From positions 4,424,947-4,488,946 of the forward strand of contig OZ007509.1 in the NCBI GenBank assembly GCA_963931865.1: a stretch of 64,000 nucleotides of DNA, in the 5' to 3' direction. The notes under the pieces were generated by a model. It did no database searches. It had not been told where the DNA came from and worked only from the letters and a program-made list of their open reading frames with translations. The position numbers and the translations under genes are program-made. Positions 23,626-35,110 of the stretch are shown piece after piece. Position 1 is the first letter of the stretch. Every line of letters begins with the position of its first letter. Source of the stretch: Axinella damicornis. Its lineage: Eukaryota; Porifera; Demospongiae; Axinellida; Axinellidae.

Positions 23626-24924
23626 TTAATCATGTATCGAATTCTGTCCAGGAATTGCCTCCGTATTACTGACACCCATTAGGCTGTCTACGCATGCTGC
23701 TGTATACACGTAACATATGGTGTTAACATACTCCCTATAATTTATACCGTCTGTGCGAGGTATGCGAGCATGTTGCGGACAGCTCCATGACAGTGAGCTC
23801 TGGCCTACTTGTATTGCAGTGTTCTTGCTGCAGGTGCGTACCGTGTGACACGTGCAGTTGCTCTGCTTCTCTTCCTCGCATGCTCTCTCGAGTGATAGAA
23901 CTCAACACGGCCCACAAAGCTTGGCTCATGGCACATTTACTGAGGTACAGGTTTCATTATAATTTTCCATTCATCGTCCATATTCTGAGTCTCTGCACAT
24001 ACGCATGCTTGGTGGTTTCAAGGGTGATTAAATTGTGTAATGAAGCGCTCACCCATTAGGCAAACTAGAGGTGTTCAATTGAGCACTTATCCCATTCACA
24101 GACGAAATGCGCGACATTGTGGGGCGAGCCTGAGTGAGTGCATGTGCAGAACACAGACCAGTTGTACATGTACGTCAGCATCAGAAATTGACAGAATGTG
24201 ACTGCATGAGCACAGCACAATCTCAGGCCACAGCTATGCACAACACAGGAACTGTGAGTCAGGCTAGCTGAAGCAGTGCAGCCTATGGCACACAACTGGC
24301 TGCAAGCATTCGTATTTTCAGCCAAACTGCTCATTCTTGTGTCCACTGACATACTGACAGACACAGCAATTACTCTACCCCTCGCTGCGCATGGGTGTGC
24401 ACGGGATAACTAGAATAGGTAACGGGCACACATGCGCATTCAGCAATGGACCTTAGCCCTAACCATTGCCCTACTTCCTGCCGGATCAATAACAATAACC
24501 ACTTCTATATTCTCAGCATACTGAGAACGGGCAACAACCCGAGATTATAATGGTTAGGGTACATGTATCTGGTTGGACTACAGACTCATTCCCAACCTCT
24601 TGTGGGGAGTGACAAGAGAGCCTGGTGCACACTGTCTACACATCTGCACATGCATGAACATTCGGTGTTATAAGGATAGATAAGTCTACAAGCAGTTTTT
24701 ACCTCAGATGGAGGGAGATGAGAGGAAGAGAGTATAATACTCCTAAAGACATAGTGCAATCAGTATCCGTGAGTATAGAATTTGTGCACTATGCTGCTGC
24801 TTCGCGCTTGCGTGGCGGTTCAGACGAGTGCAACAAATTGTCTTGTCTCGTCTGCAGGTAGTCTAGCGGGCTAGCCCCTCGAATTTTCCCCAGCACGGAT
24901 CGACTCACGTGACCGCACGGCGAA

Positions 24925-25247
24925 AAGGAGGGTCTGGAAACTTTGGATCACTTTGCTTGGGCTCTACTCGAAATCAGGTAGAGCCAATCAGATTGCAGCT
25001 GTCACGTGGTGATCTTTCAAATCGCTCGGTACAAGCGTTGAGGACTGTCTAAAGTTGCCTGCATTTGCTGCTCTCCTGCACAACGACCAAACAGACAGAA
25101 CTACAAGTAGCCAACGGGTTTAGCGGGCCAGAATCGACTGACTGCAGTCGCACTAATTGGAATACTATGACGTAAACGGACATGACTTAAGCTTAATTGC
25201 ATTCTTTCGTACCAAGTAAAGTGGTCCAAAGTTTCTAGACCTTCCTT
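24925..25247. mobile_element. Short MITE-like inverted repeat element
   Basis: Arms of about 35 bp match in inverse: GGGTCTGGAAACTTTGGATC on the left and the complement of GGTCTAGAAACTTTGGACC on the right, continuing through CACTTT and CTTGG. The interior is non-coding. No clear target duplication was found, so the ends are approximate. Confidence 0.55.
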
Positions 25248-25710
25248 ATCCACGTGCGCATACTGAAAGCGATCGCATGCTGGAGAAAGCGAAGGGATAG
25301 CTTGTTAGACTAGTCTGCAGGTATGAAATATGGCATGATGGTGCAGTTTCGTTTGACTGAAATATTTAAATGAACGAGATGTCACACTCTTCTTATGTGC
25401 TATTGCTACACACGGAGAATGGAAATGGCTTAAGAGAATGTTACATGTTGTTTCGGTCTACTCATCCCACGCAAGGGCCTGGGAACAAGGCTGTACTTTC
25501 AGAGGCACTGCAATCTATAGCCCAACGCCCATGTCTCGGTAGCAGACTCTCGCGGCGAGAGTCTGGTACCGATGAGTGATTTAATACCTGTGTTTACTTC
25601 AGCTGACTACTTACCATCTGCCATCACTTGCTGGATGCGATGGGTCTCGTTTCCTACAGTAGAGAGCTGAGCTAACACCACACGTACGTTACTTCTACTG
25701 CGCAACACAG

Positions 25711-25727
25711 CTTCCGGAACCGGAAGT
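25711..25727. promoter_or_regulatory. Paired inverted ETS-type sites upstream of DENND10
   Basis: CTTCCGGAACCGGAAGT holds two CCGGAA cores facing each other 72-88 bp upstream of the DENND10 ATG. ETS-family sites of this sort are common in TATA-less housekeeping promoters. The role here is inferred from motif and position only. Confidence 0.4.
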
Positions 25728-25798
25728 GCAGTGGTGGATGGTGCGCTTGATTTAGAACACAGACACACAAGACGTGAACTTTGAACCCGCCGTTCGCC

Positions 25799-28700
25799 AT
25801 GGCAGCGCCTCCTCCACTAGCACTGCAGAGTGTTTGTTTGATAGGTGAGAATATGTTGAAAGACAGTGCTGCGTGCATAACCCCTGTCAGTGTTGTTCGC
25901 AGCCACTGACCGATGTAAGCTCTATAAAGAGTGGCTGCATCAAAGATGACCTTTAGAGGCTGCATAGAATGACCCTGATATAGAGGTTCCATTGTGTAAG
26001 TTTCTTTGAACTAATAAGCAGCTAACAGAACGGCAATAGTTGTGCTGTAAACAAGCTGGTAGAACTGCTGTTGCTAGGACACTGACTTTCAGTGCTCCTC
26101 TCAACTGCAGAAAATTATGGGCAAATTACGGTCTGGACAGCTGCATGATGTAAACCGTTCTGTTCTGAGTCCCCCGGAAGTCAGTACAGCGGTTGGCGAC
26201 TGATGTGTGGTGAAAGAACTGCATGAGTCTCGTGAACCTCGGAACAGAGTGCTCTCCATTGGTTGTCCAAACCGTAATCTGTTCTGTCCAATCTACATGC
26301 CGAGGAATGCTCTATGTCTTGCTGACATGTATGCACATGGTTGGAGGTATATATGAGATGTCCCTGGATGCCCATCCATGTGTATGTATGTATCGTTGAG
26401 CTGCCGGTCAACACAAGAGTGCTACACTGCACTGAGCTGGCCCTATTGCCCTACTAGGCCAAAACAGCTACAGCCGTTGTACTCGATCTGACATCCACTT
26501 GTTGTTTTGGTAATCCGCACTTCTGTAGTGGCTCTGGTTAATATTGAATCATCTCCATACAGAGCGGGACAGTAACAATGAGGTCCTGTGGGTGTGGTCC
26601 TACCCGACCATTGACGGAGAAGTCCGGGAGTTGCTGATGCGGAAATGTACCCTCGACCAGGATGAGGAGACTCAGCTGGAGTTCTCCTTCGGACACTATT
26701 TACAAACGTGGTACTACCTCTGCAACTTTCAGACCGCTGGGAGTCACACCCTCCCAAAGGTTTCTACTAGCAAGTATCTAGCTCAGTGAATCCTAAGGCT
26801 CAATTTTATGCTAAGAGAAATGCTTCAAGAATTGTTCTTGGATCAATGGATATGGCCAGTCAATTTCCCCAATGTCTGCATGTAGAGACATGATGTATGC
26901 ATTGTGTCATCACCTCTGTACACGTGTTCAGTTCAACTTCTGAATAGTTTTTGGCTGAAGTAGTGTGCCGTTTAGTAGCCTGTGCATGTAGCGCCTACAG
27001 TTGAGTCGTAGACACCAGAGTAGCCTTGTTACCAGGCTCTCGTTCTGGAAAGGGAGAAGAGAGCCTGGGAACGAAGCTAGGCACCAGAGGTGGTTGGTTA
27101 CATAGTGTCCTGTGGAAGTTGCCAAGTGCCCTGTGAAGACCCTTCCCCCTCACTATTGGGGGACGAAGCTAGGCCCACACTTGCATGATATATGTATTAA
27201 ACAGGCCATGCATAAGCATGTCGTTACTCTCTCTTACTGTAGGTGGTATCCTTCTGTGTGGTGATCCTTGCAAAGGTACACTATTTACAGTGAGCTATAG
27301 TGTTTCAAGCAAGCTTTGTATGTGAATAAAGAGCAAGTGCAACCAGCCTACATGTCTGTTTGGCTCTTGTTAAGTTGTCAGTGCAGTGTACCACCCAGAG
27401 CTTTACTGAGCCATAACAACTCAGAGCTCTAGGAAGGAGGCGTCTGACCGTTGATTCAGTATCCGTTCAATCTCAAGTTCCAATAATAGAATGATGTTGT
27501 GATATCATTGAGTAAAAACACTCATCACCTGAGATCACATGATGTTGCTTCCTCTCTGCAACAGGAATTTAACCCTGAGAAGTACAAGCACCTGGCTGAC
27601 ATTTTTGGCCGTGCCTACCTGGACTCGGGCAGCCCAGTGTCCATTGTCTCCCACTTCTTGAGTGCCTTCACCAAGGGACAGATTTCAAACCCTCCAGAGG
27701 CATGTGAGCCCTACGTAGCAAAGAACTATGACATCCGGAAGGCTTACGTTGCCTGCTCCTTTAAAGGTCAGTCTTGGACTCAGTAACTTGCCTCCTCCCA
27801 GCACCTCCTCTCCTTCCTCTTCCTTCCCTTTCCCCCTTCTCACCCGCCCCACCCCTTCTCCCTCCCCTTTTTCCTACTCCTCTCTCCTCTCTTCCCCACC
27901 CCTTCTCCCTCCCCTCTTCCCACCCCTTCTCCCTCCCCTCTTCCCCACCCCTTCCCCCTCCCCTTCTCCCGCCCCTCTTCCCCATCCCTTCTTCCCCCTT
28001 CCCTGACCCTCTTTCTGTATATCTTCCTGTACGTACAGAGGTTGTAGAGCAGTTTGGCATTGAGAGCATCCTGATCTTCAATGCCCTGCTACTGAAGAAG
28101 AAAGTTGTGGTGTACGCCCCCAGCCTCGAGACAGTCCTCAGAGTGTGCAGGTGAGACATTCTAACCTCATTTCTTGGACCTCAGCATATGTTATCAGTGT
28201 AGACTTCACTCAAGCAACATGTGCTGTCCATTTGCAGTAATTGGGTCTGTCATGGTGGAGTGTTGACTCCATTCAAGCTCCTTCTCTGATCCCTTGTGAC
28301 CAGGGACGGCAAAGCATGGATTTTTGTGCCATTTTCTCAACTATTGCTTATCCTAGTCTGGAAATTAGACCACACACGAGCCAAACCAGAAGCTTGGATA
28401 TCAGATCCTAGCGATGATCAAGAAAGTGGCCAGGCCAAAGCCGGGGCGGCCTGGGTGACTACACCACATGACACATGTATTACATAATCTGATTAAAGAA
28501 TTCAGGGATCACAGTTAGTCGACCCAGGCACATAGTGTGTGGTGAACTCACATTGTATAGTGTCATTGATGTTAACATATAAAGTGGCTGCAGTTGTAAC
28601 AGTACTGGTGACATACTTAGTTGTATGCTACATATGCAGGACACTTCCTCTGTTCGTGTGGCACCGTCAGAACTGGAATGTGGTGTATCCCAACGTCGAC

Positions 28701-30382
28701 CTGGAGCAGCCGGAACTGGCAGACCTCTGCACCCACGGCACCTACGTTGCTGGGTTCACCGATGCCTCAGTGGAAGGCAGAACTGAACTCTATGATGTCT
28801 TTCTCAATGGTGGGCATTAACTAACTTGCACGTTGATAGTCTCATTCCAGGAACCATTTAAAAAAAGAAATTGCTGTATTGGCGCTCACCAGAGGGCTGC
28901 TAACTATTATAACAATGTGTCAAGCATCTTCAAGTGCTTCATCAAGACTCACATCGAGAAAGTATAAACCAGAGGTTTCCAAATTGTTTCGTGCTTTTAG
29001 CCTGCTTGGTTTTCTCTGAAACAACTACTCTCAAACTTCCTTGCTCTGCAAAGCGAGAGCATCTCTCAAGGATGTTGGTGGGCAGTTCTCAAGTAGGCGG
29101 AGATTGTGTAGTAGTCATTGGCGAGCAGATACCTCGTCTTCGCAATGGAAATAGTATAGTAATGGGACCTTCGTCAATGTCTTTAGGAGCTACCTAGTCA
29201 ATACACAGTCATCTTGCCCGCACAGAACGGGCACACCGTAGCATCTACACTGCACCTCACCCCATAGCACCCCATACTACTGCCTTCTGAAAGCCAGGGT
29301 TTCTTTTACTACCTCATTGGATAACCTCTCCAGCACATGTGCTACATATTTTTAATATTTTTGGATCTCCCCATCACAGTTCCTGCAGCATCTATCAGCA
29401 TTGCTCCACATGCAAAAGGTACGTGCATGTCTATGTGCAACCAATGACGCATATGTACATCATCAGCTCATGTTATCCTTGGGAGATAGGGTCTGCGTTA
29501 GCAGAAAGGGGGAGGGGCAGCATGACCATGTCTGGGCTTGGGAGTAGGTCATTTCTCTTGAGTGGAAAGAGCTATTATTCCAATTGAAGCACACTTCTTA
29601 TTTGAGGAATGTGATTCTAAATCGAGTGCATCTCATTATTAGGCACACATTTCCTTCCTGTGGAGATTTAGGTGCATGCACCTAATAAGCTGCGTGACTA
29701 CAGTAGTCTGGTTGGTAAAGCTAGTGAATAATAAGGCATCTGGCTTGCAGATCCATTGTAATTATACCAACAGATTCATTTGGGATGACAAAGATCCACA
29801 AAGACATCGCCATGCACCTGATGGAGTGTGCACAAGATGAGGAGTACTCTGACCAAGCCACAGTGAAGGTCGGTTACCCTATGTTCTTACGAGTGCTATT
29901 CCTGCCAAAATTGCACATGCAGTCGCGCTATTACATAATTGTGCTGTAGCAGTGCTGCTTGCGTGCTTTGTGCCAGTGAAAAGTAGGCGTGGTCTTTCAT
30001 GCGCCATTGCTAATGAACAGTCAGTGCGCTATTACACTTGTGCACACATATTCAACCAAACAGCTTGGTATTACAGTTTCATTGTTTATGGTATTGCACG
30101 TGGGCGTTCCATGTAACTTTACGATTACACGCACGTACGCGAGAAAGGGACGCGAAAGTGTCGTTGCTACAGGCTGGAGTACCTTTAATTAATGTAATCT
30201 TACCGGCTTAATTGATTTCCCAGGAGCTGTCACTCAAGACGAGGGAGCTGCTGAACAACCTCAGCAGTCTGGTACCTGGAGAGAAGATCACTCTGGAGCT
30301 GCTTCATGCCCGCAAACTCACACCTGCCACAGAGACATTCTTGTATTCCCTTGCATCTGCCGAAGGGCTTGCTCAGTTGTAA
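25799..30382 (+). CDS. DENND10: DENND10 (FAM45), DENN domain protein, complete, 9 exons
   Basis: Exons are 25799-25844, 26563-26759, 27243-27275, 27565-27766, 28039-28150, 28640-28809, 29380-29418, 29774-29868 and 30224-30382. All introns are GT-AG with consistent phase, giving 350 residues against 357 in human. Family landmarks in order are NNEVLWVWSYP, a short exon VVSFCVVILAK, FNPEKY, KAYVACSFK, FGIESILIFNALLLKKKVVV, LFVWHRQNW, TYVAGFTD, LYDVFLN and SISIAPHAK. The end, LTPATETFLYSLA, matches the human C-terminus. DENND10 is a minimal DENN protein linked to Rab27 and late endosome/multivesicular body homeostasis. The start ATG gives MAAPPPLALQSVCLIERD, aligning with the human GLIEKD segment. 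Two exons are only 33 and 39 bp. A MITE (27021-27079) and a pyrimidine-rich tract (27782-28016) sit in introns. Confidence 0.95.
27021..27079. mobile_element. Short hairpin MITE, TAGCCTCGTTCCC family
   Basis: TAGCCTTGTTACCAGGCTCTC and its near complement enclose a tiny loop. CACCAGAG is duplicated on both sides (27013-27020 and 27082-27089). It lies in DENND10 intron 2. A further partial end (GACGAAGCTAGGC) is at 27162. Confidence 0.8.
27782..28016. repeat. Strand-asymmetric C/T-rich tract in DENND10 intron 4
   Basis: Repeated CACCCCTTCTCCCTCCCCTC motifs run up to the acceptor at 28039. Pro-rich and Gly/Glu/Arg-rich ORFs on both strands are artefacts of this tract. Confidence 0.9.
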
Positions 30383-30644
30383 ATACAGGTGTTGATGTTA
30401 ACCTTTTGTGCACTATTAATAGATTTTGTGACTTAATGTGTTTTATACCAACTCCTCTTTGTACTAATTTCAGGATACAGTTTGAGCGTGGACTGCGTGA
30501 CTATACGCTTACTCGCGCGCGCGCATATGGGACGCGAAAAGTGTCGCTATGGCGCGCGTGACGTGTACGTACATGTACGCGTACCCAATGCAATGTTTTG
30601 TGGGATCGTCTTCGCGTGTGAGGTTACCTCGATCAGAAGAAAAG

Positions 30645-33600
30645 ATGACTTCGTTGGGTTGTTCTTTTGTGTTCTTGCTTCTTGGTGTGCTCTGCACCGC
30701 TGCAGTATCTGCCGAAGGTATGAGTGCACGTAGCAATTATATATCTACAAGGTTAGTTGCGTTTCTAATTGTGCTCTTTCATGTGTACACTTCAATCGGA
30801 TCACACAGGCATCACTGCTACCACTATTGCAAGGAGTGGAAGCGTACATGAAGGTGACACTATTATGATCACTTGCTGCACCTCGGAACCAGTGGACGGA
30901 TATGAGTGGGCATGGTCAAGACTCAATGGGCCCGAGATACCGTCCAAAGCTGTTGGAGTCAACTCTTCTACACTGTTTATTCCTGGTGCGTCTGCGGAAG
31001 ACGTGGGATTGTACTCCTGCTCAAGTTCTCAGACAAACCAGTCAGACCCTGTACAGATCTGGATTACTGGTGATCCATATGGTAAGGCGGGGAATCCTCC
31101 TATATAGCTAGGTTTGGACTGTGCATTGGTCAAATAAAATACAGCCCAGAGTTTGTCTAGCTACTTGCTAGTATGCCTAAATAACTCCTGCGTAATCTGT
31201 CACATAGTCCAAAATTTGTGTTCACTTAATGATAATGAACCAAAATAATTTGTACCCACATTCTCGCATTGTTGTTCACTGTAACTTTCTTCCCTCTATC
31301 ATACAGCTCCTCCCCAAATAGTCTCCTATTCGGTAAACCCTATAGTTGAGGAAGGATCAAACCTAACCATGAGTTGCACCACAACGGGGTTCCCAACTCC
31401 CGCGTTCCAGTGGAAGCGCCACAACCAAGCTATGCCCTCCAAGGCATTGGGTGTGACGTCCCCGATACTGACCATTCCGAACATCACCGTGGAAGATGGT
31501 GGTAGTTATACCTGTGCAGTCTCCAACCCAGCAGGCTTTGATGAGTCACAACCAATCATTCCCATTGTGATTCCTGACAACACAAGTTCAGTGTATGGTA
31601 AGACTCTCTTATACAGCATTTCCTGGGATCACTGCATGTGTTAATGTAAGAGTACAGCTAGTATATTGTTGCAGCAATATAAATACAGCATTTGCAGGAC
31701 TGATGAAGATGTGGAGGGTTTGTAACCCCTCCTAATCAATTATGGGATAGGCCCAAGTGCCTCCATCCCTGAAGGGCATGCAGGGTTTTGGACCTCGAAC
31801 TCAAGTGTCACAGTGACTATAGTGTTGTTTTTTTTTACTTACTGTTGTCTTCTCATGACCATCCACACAGACCCTCCAGTGGTTGCTTTTGTACCTGAAG
31901 ATCCGCTATTTGAGGAAGGAGGTACTTTGATGCTGAAGTGCTGTGCTCAAGGAAAACCTGTGCCAACTTATGCTTGGAGAAGGCTGGATGAAGAAATGTC
32001 CTCCAAAGCAGTTGGCACTACCTCCCGCTATCTCTTCATCCCTAACACCACCATCACCGACACTGGAGTCTATGCCTGCGTTGCGATCAGCGAAGGTGGA
32101 GTTGTGCAGTCTAGCTCAATTCAGACCTTCTTCCGGCCATATGGTAAGATGTAATAGTGTAAGAGTTAGGATGTTCCATACTGATTGCATGGTTCCATAC
32201 GCACATGTCACTACTTTCCCGAATGACTTCATTAATCGTTACAGAACTGCTTACTGGAACTGATCGCTTCATGTTTGGTTGCCTCCCCCTTTGACAGTGC
32301 ATCTTTGCTGTGTTGTTGATGGTCCATGTTTGTATATCTCTTCCTTACCCTCAGAGCCACCTGTCGTCATTGGCTCTCTACCTGGCAGTATGATCGTGGA
32401 CGATGGCACGGATCTCAGACTGAACTGCTCTGCAACAGGCTTCCCATCACCATCCTATCAGTGGAGGAAACTGGACGGAGAGATCCCTTCCACAGCTATT
32501 GGGGTGAACTCATCAACATTACTAGTCCCTGGAATTGGTGACGATGGTGGTGGAGTGTACACTTGTTCGGCTACAAACATTGTAGGAAGTGCAGAGTCCT
32601 CTTCCATTCAGATCACAGTGATTCCTCCGTTCTATGGTAAATTATTAGTTAGTGACAGTTCTCCTTACTAGACTAATCTCCAAGAGTGTGCTTCATGTGC
32701 TCTATCCTTTCCCCCCAGTGTCTCCTTCCATAAACTTTACATCCCCAACCTCAACCATTGAAGAGGGCTCCGACCTCGCCCTAATGTGCTCTGCAACAGG
32801 TGCACCCTCGCCCAGCTATGACTGGATCCGCCTGGACCAGTCCATGCCCTCCAAGGCTCAGGGGGTGGGGTCTGAAGTGCTGGTCATTCCACGCATTGAG
32901 TGGAGTGATGTTGGAGTGTATGCTTGTCTGGCTTCCAATGAAGTGGGGAGAGCCCAGTCCAGGCCCATTTATGTGATCATGCAGGCCCGTGCTGGTAGCA
33001 GCATCTCTGGCAGCATTCCAGGTGATTCACAAAGTATAACCATGAAAGCATAATATTATCATCCAAAGTGTTAGCATAATTATTATACGAAGCAATTGCA
33101 AGTGCGTGCCATTATCTATAATGATTTTCCAGAAGTAAAATTAATGTCACAGTTTCATAGTATGCTTTCTCCCACAGGACATAACCGTGATGAAGCCACC
33201 CTGAAGGCAGCGATCCTAGGGGCTATTGTCGGTACCTTTGTCCTGGTTGCAGTCACCATCAGCACTGTTTTGGGTGTGGTGTGCTTTAAGAGAGGACTCT
33301 TTGGGATCACCAGCAGGTATTATTATTAGCTGGCAAAGGCAAAATCGTGTATCAAGCAAGCTTCAGCATTAATCGTGTACCTGACTAAATCGATATCCTC
33401 CAGGTCATATCTGCTGTACCTAGCTTTTACAGGAAGTGGATAAAGCTAGCCTCATTCCCAGGCTCCTCCCCAGCTTTTTGTCGCACACTGTACAGTATGC
33501 GACAAAAAACTGGGGAAGAGCCTGGGAATGAGGCTAGATAAAGCACCAGTGCCTGCATGTGGCAATTATGTCAATATTAATCTAGCCAACAATGTAGTAG

Positions 33601-33887
33601 TATGGAAATTGTTGCTATGCTAACAGAATGGGTCTTCACATGCATACGTACTGGAACTCGGAATTAAGAAAGTGACTCTTTTGTCCCTTTGCAGCTACTC
33701 TATCCAGAATGTGAGTGTGTGGGACGTGATGGTAGGCAAGAACAAGGGTCAGAACCTTCTTGACCTCATCATCAAGGTAGAAAGCCTACATGTAGAGCCT
33801 CAAGACATCATGGCAAGTGAATCAACGGACAGTGTATTCAATGACCCCAGGGTTACAAGAGTAATCCGGCGCCCTTATGAGTCTTGA
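30645..33887 (+). CDS. Type I membrane protein with five Ig domains, complete, 8 exons
   Basis: Exons are 30645-30717, 30809-31081, 31307-31597, 31871-32143, 32355-32636, 32719-33021, 33178-33316 and 33695-33887, giving 608 residues. Exon 1 encodes a signal peptide (MTSLGCSFVFLLLGVLCTAA). Exons 2-6 each encode one Ig domain bounded by phase-1 introns, with the Cys, Trp and D-x-G-x-Y-x-C landmarks (for example GFPTPAFQW and DVGVYACLASN). Exon 7 encodes the membrane span (about residues 510-533, AAILGAIVGTFVLVAVTIST) and exon 8 a 63-residue tail ending RRPYES. Every Ig repeats a variant of PSKAVGVNSS before strand E, so the domains arose by internal duplication. The tail holds no ITIM. It is presumably a cell-surface receptor or adhesion molecule; ligand unknown. 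The last two exons are duplicated twice downstream. Confidence 0.9.
33447..33536. mobile_element. 90-bp hairpin MITE with verified empty site
   Basis: TAGCCTCATTCCCAGGCTCC and its complement form a near-perfect hairpin with CCCAGCTTTTTGTCG inside. GATAAAGC is duplicated at 33439-33446 and 33537-33544. The corresponding intron of the downstream duplicate (near 37767) reads GGATAAAGCAGCC without the element. It lies between the membrane and tail exons of the Ig gene. Confidence 0.92.
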
Positions 33888-35110
33888 ACTGAACCACACA
33901 TAAAATTATAAGAAACTCGTTTGTTTTGTTTTAGTCTGTAAAAGTCGGAGTGTGACAGCAATCTTCTGTATTGTGCGATGTCATTAAAATGTTGTGTTGC
34001 AAGTTACATTCATAACTACATGTATAGAGTGACGGCCCGATTTTCAGGCCACACTGCTTTGTGACCTTTCACCCCCAAACCAGCTGGATTGATACTAGAC
34101 AGTGGCAGTGACTTGTAAACTTGTGGATACACCTTCAAAATGATTATTACTTCCACTTTTTTGATTTGAAGGCGAAGTTAGAAGAATCAAAGTTCTTTTC
34201 ATGATCAGTTTGGAGGGAGATAAAAGCCCATGCATTTTTCAGACCAGCTCAGGGCCACCAGATCTCAGGACTGGTATGATGTTTCCATTCAGCCCACGCA
34301 CTGGTAAAATCATGGCAGAGAAGCAGATGGAAGGTATGCTGTTTGGTACAAAATGTCACTGTAATTTGTGACCGGAAGCAGTGATTTTAATGGCTGACAG
34401 TGCATTGTGAACCTCCTCAGCAGTGCAAGTCCCAGGAATGATACATGGGGCCCACATCAGTTTGTGGGCTGATACAAGAAGGCAAGTCTATAGTAGATTG
34501 GCCTGCTAGTATAGGTGACTCAGCGGTTGTTGGACCATTGGAAAGGATAGACAGCAAGTCGAACTTATAAGGCTACCTCATCATCCTAGCACAGTTTAGT
34601 TTATGCTGCCTGTCTTACTGTCAGTGGTAAAGCCAGGTTGGGCACTACTGCTATTGCATACATGCACACAATTTCCGGTTACATGTAGCTACCCAGTTTT
34701 TAATTTCAATTTCCTATAAACTAATGACGTAATAATCATTCCTTTGTAAGTCTAGTACAAAGGTTAACTTGATGACAAAATTTTTCCATGCTTCGCGCGG
34801 ACTGATCAACGCTATGCACTGCCTTCGGCAGCATGTAATTATAATACTGGCCGGACAGATTTCTTTTGCTTTTTACGGCCCTGTGGGTAGTATTATTTTT
34901 AGGCACTGCCAGACCAGGCCAGGTCTGTGAAGAATGCCTTAGCAGACAGCATGCAAAACTACAAATTCAGATTTCTCTATCCCAAACACTTTGATCGTAC
35001 AACATTGTACTTGAAAGTAATAACAACGGTACAACAGCTAGCAGCACATACTTATTAGCTACAAGTATGTAGTGTCCATAATATGCGTCACACATAATAT
35101 TGACAAGTTA
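33888..35110. repeat. 3' flank of the Ig/POT block, copy 1
   Basis: No gene. Segments such as GACGGCCCGAT, CTTTGTGACCTTTCACCCC and CCAGATCTCAG recur at 39640-39860 and 45620-45720. The POT-proximal part (AATTCAGATTTCTCTATCCC near 34965) recurs at 41135. These are the intergenic portions of the amplified unit. Confidence 0.8.

Noticed and set aside
27728..28159. Pro-rich and Gly/Arg/Glu-rich ORFs of 92-132 codons
   Set aside because: They fall on the pyrimidine tract of DENND10 intron 4; only 28039-28150 is coding.
33695..33887. ITIM in the Ig receptor tail (SSYSIQNV)
   Set aside because: The residue at Tyr+3 is Gln, not Leu/Val/Ile, so the consensus is not met.
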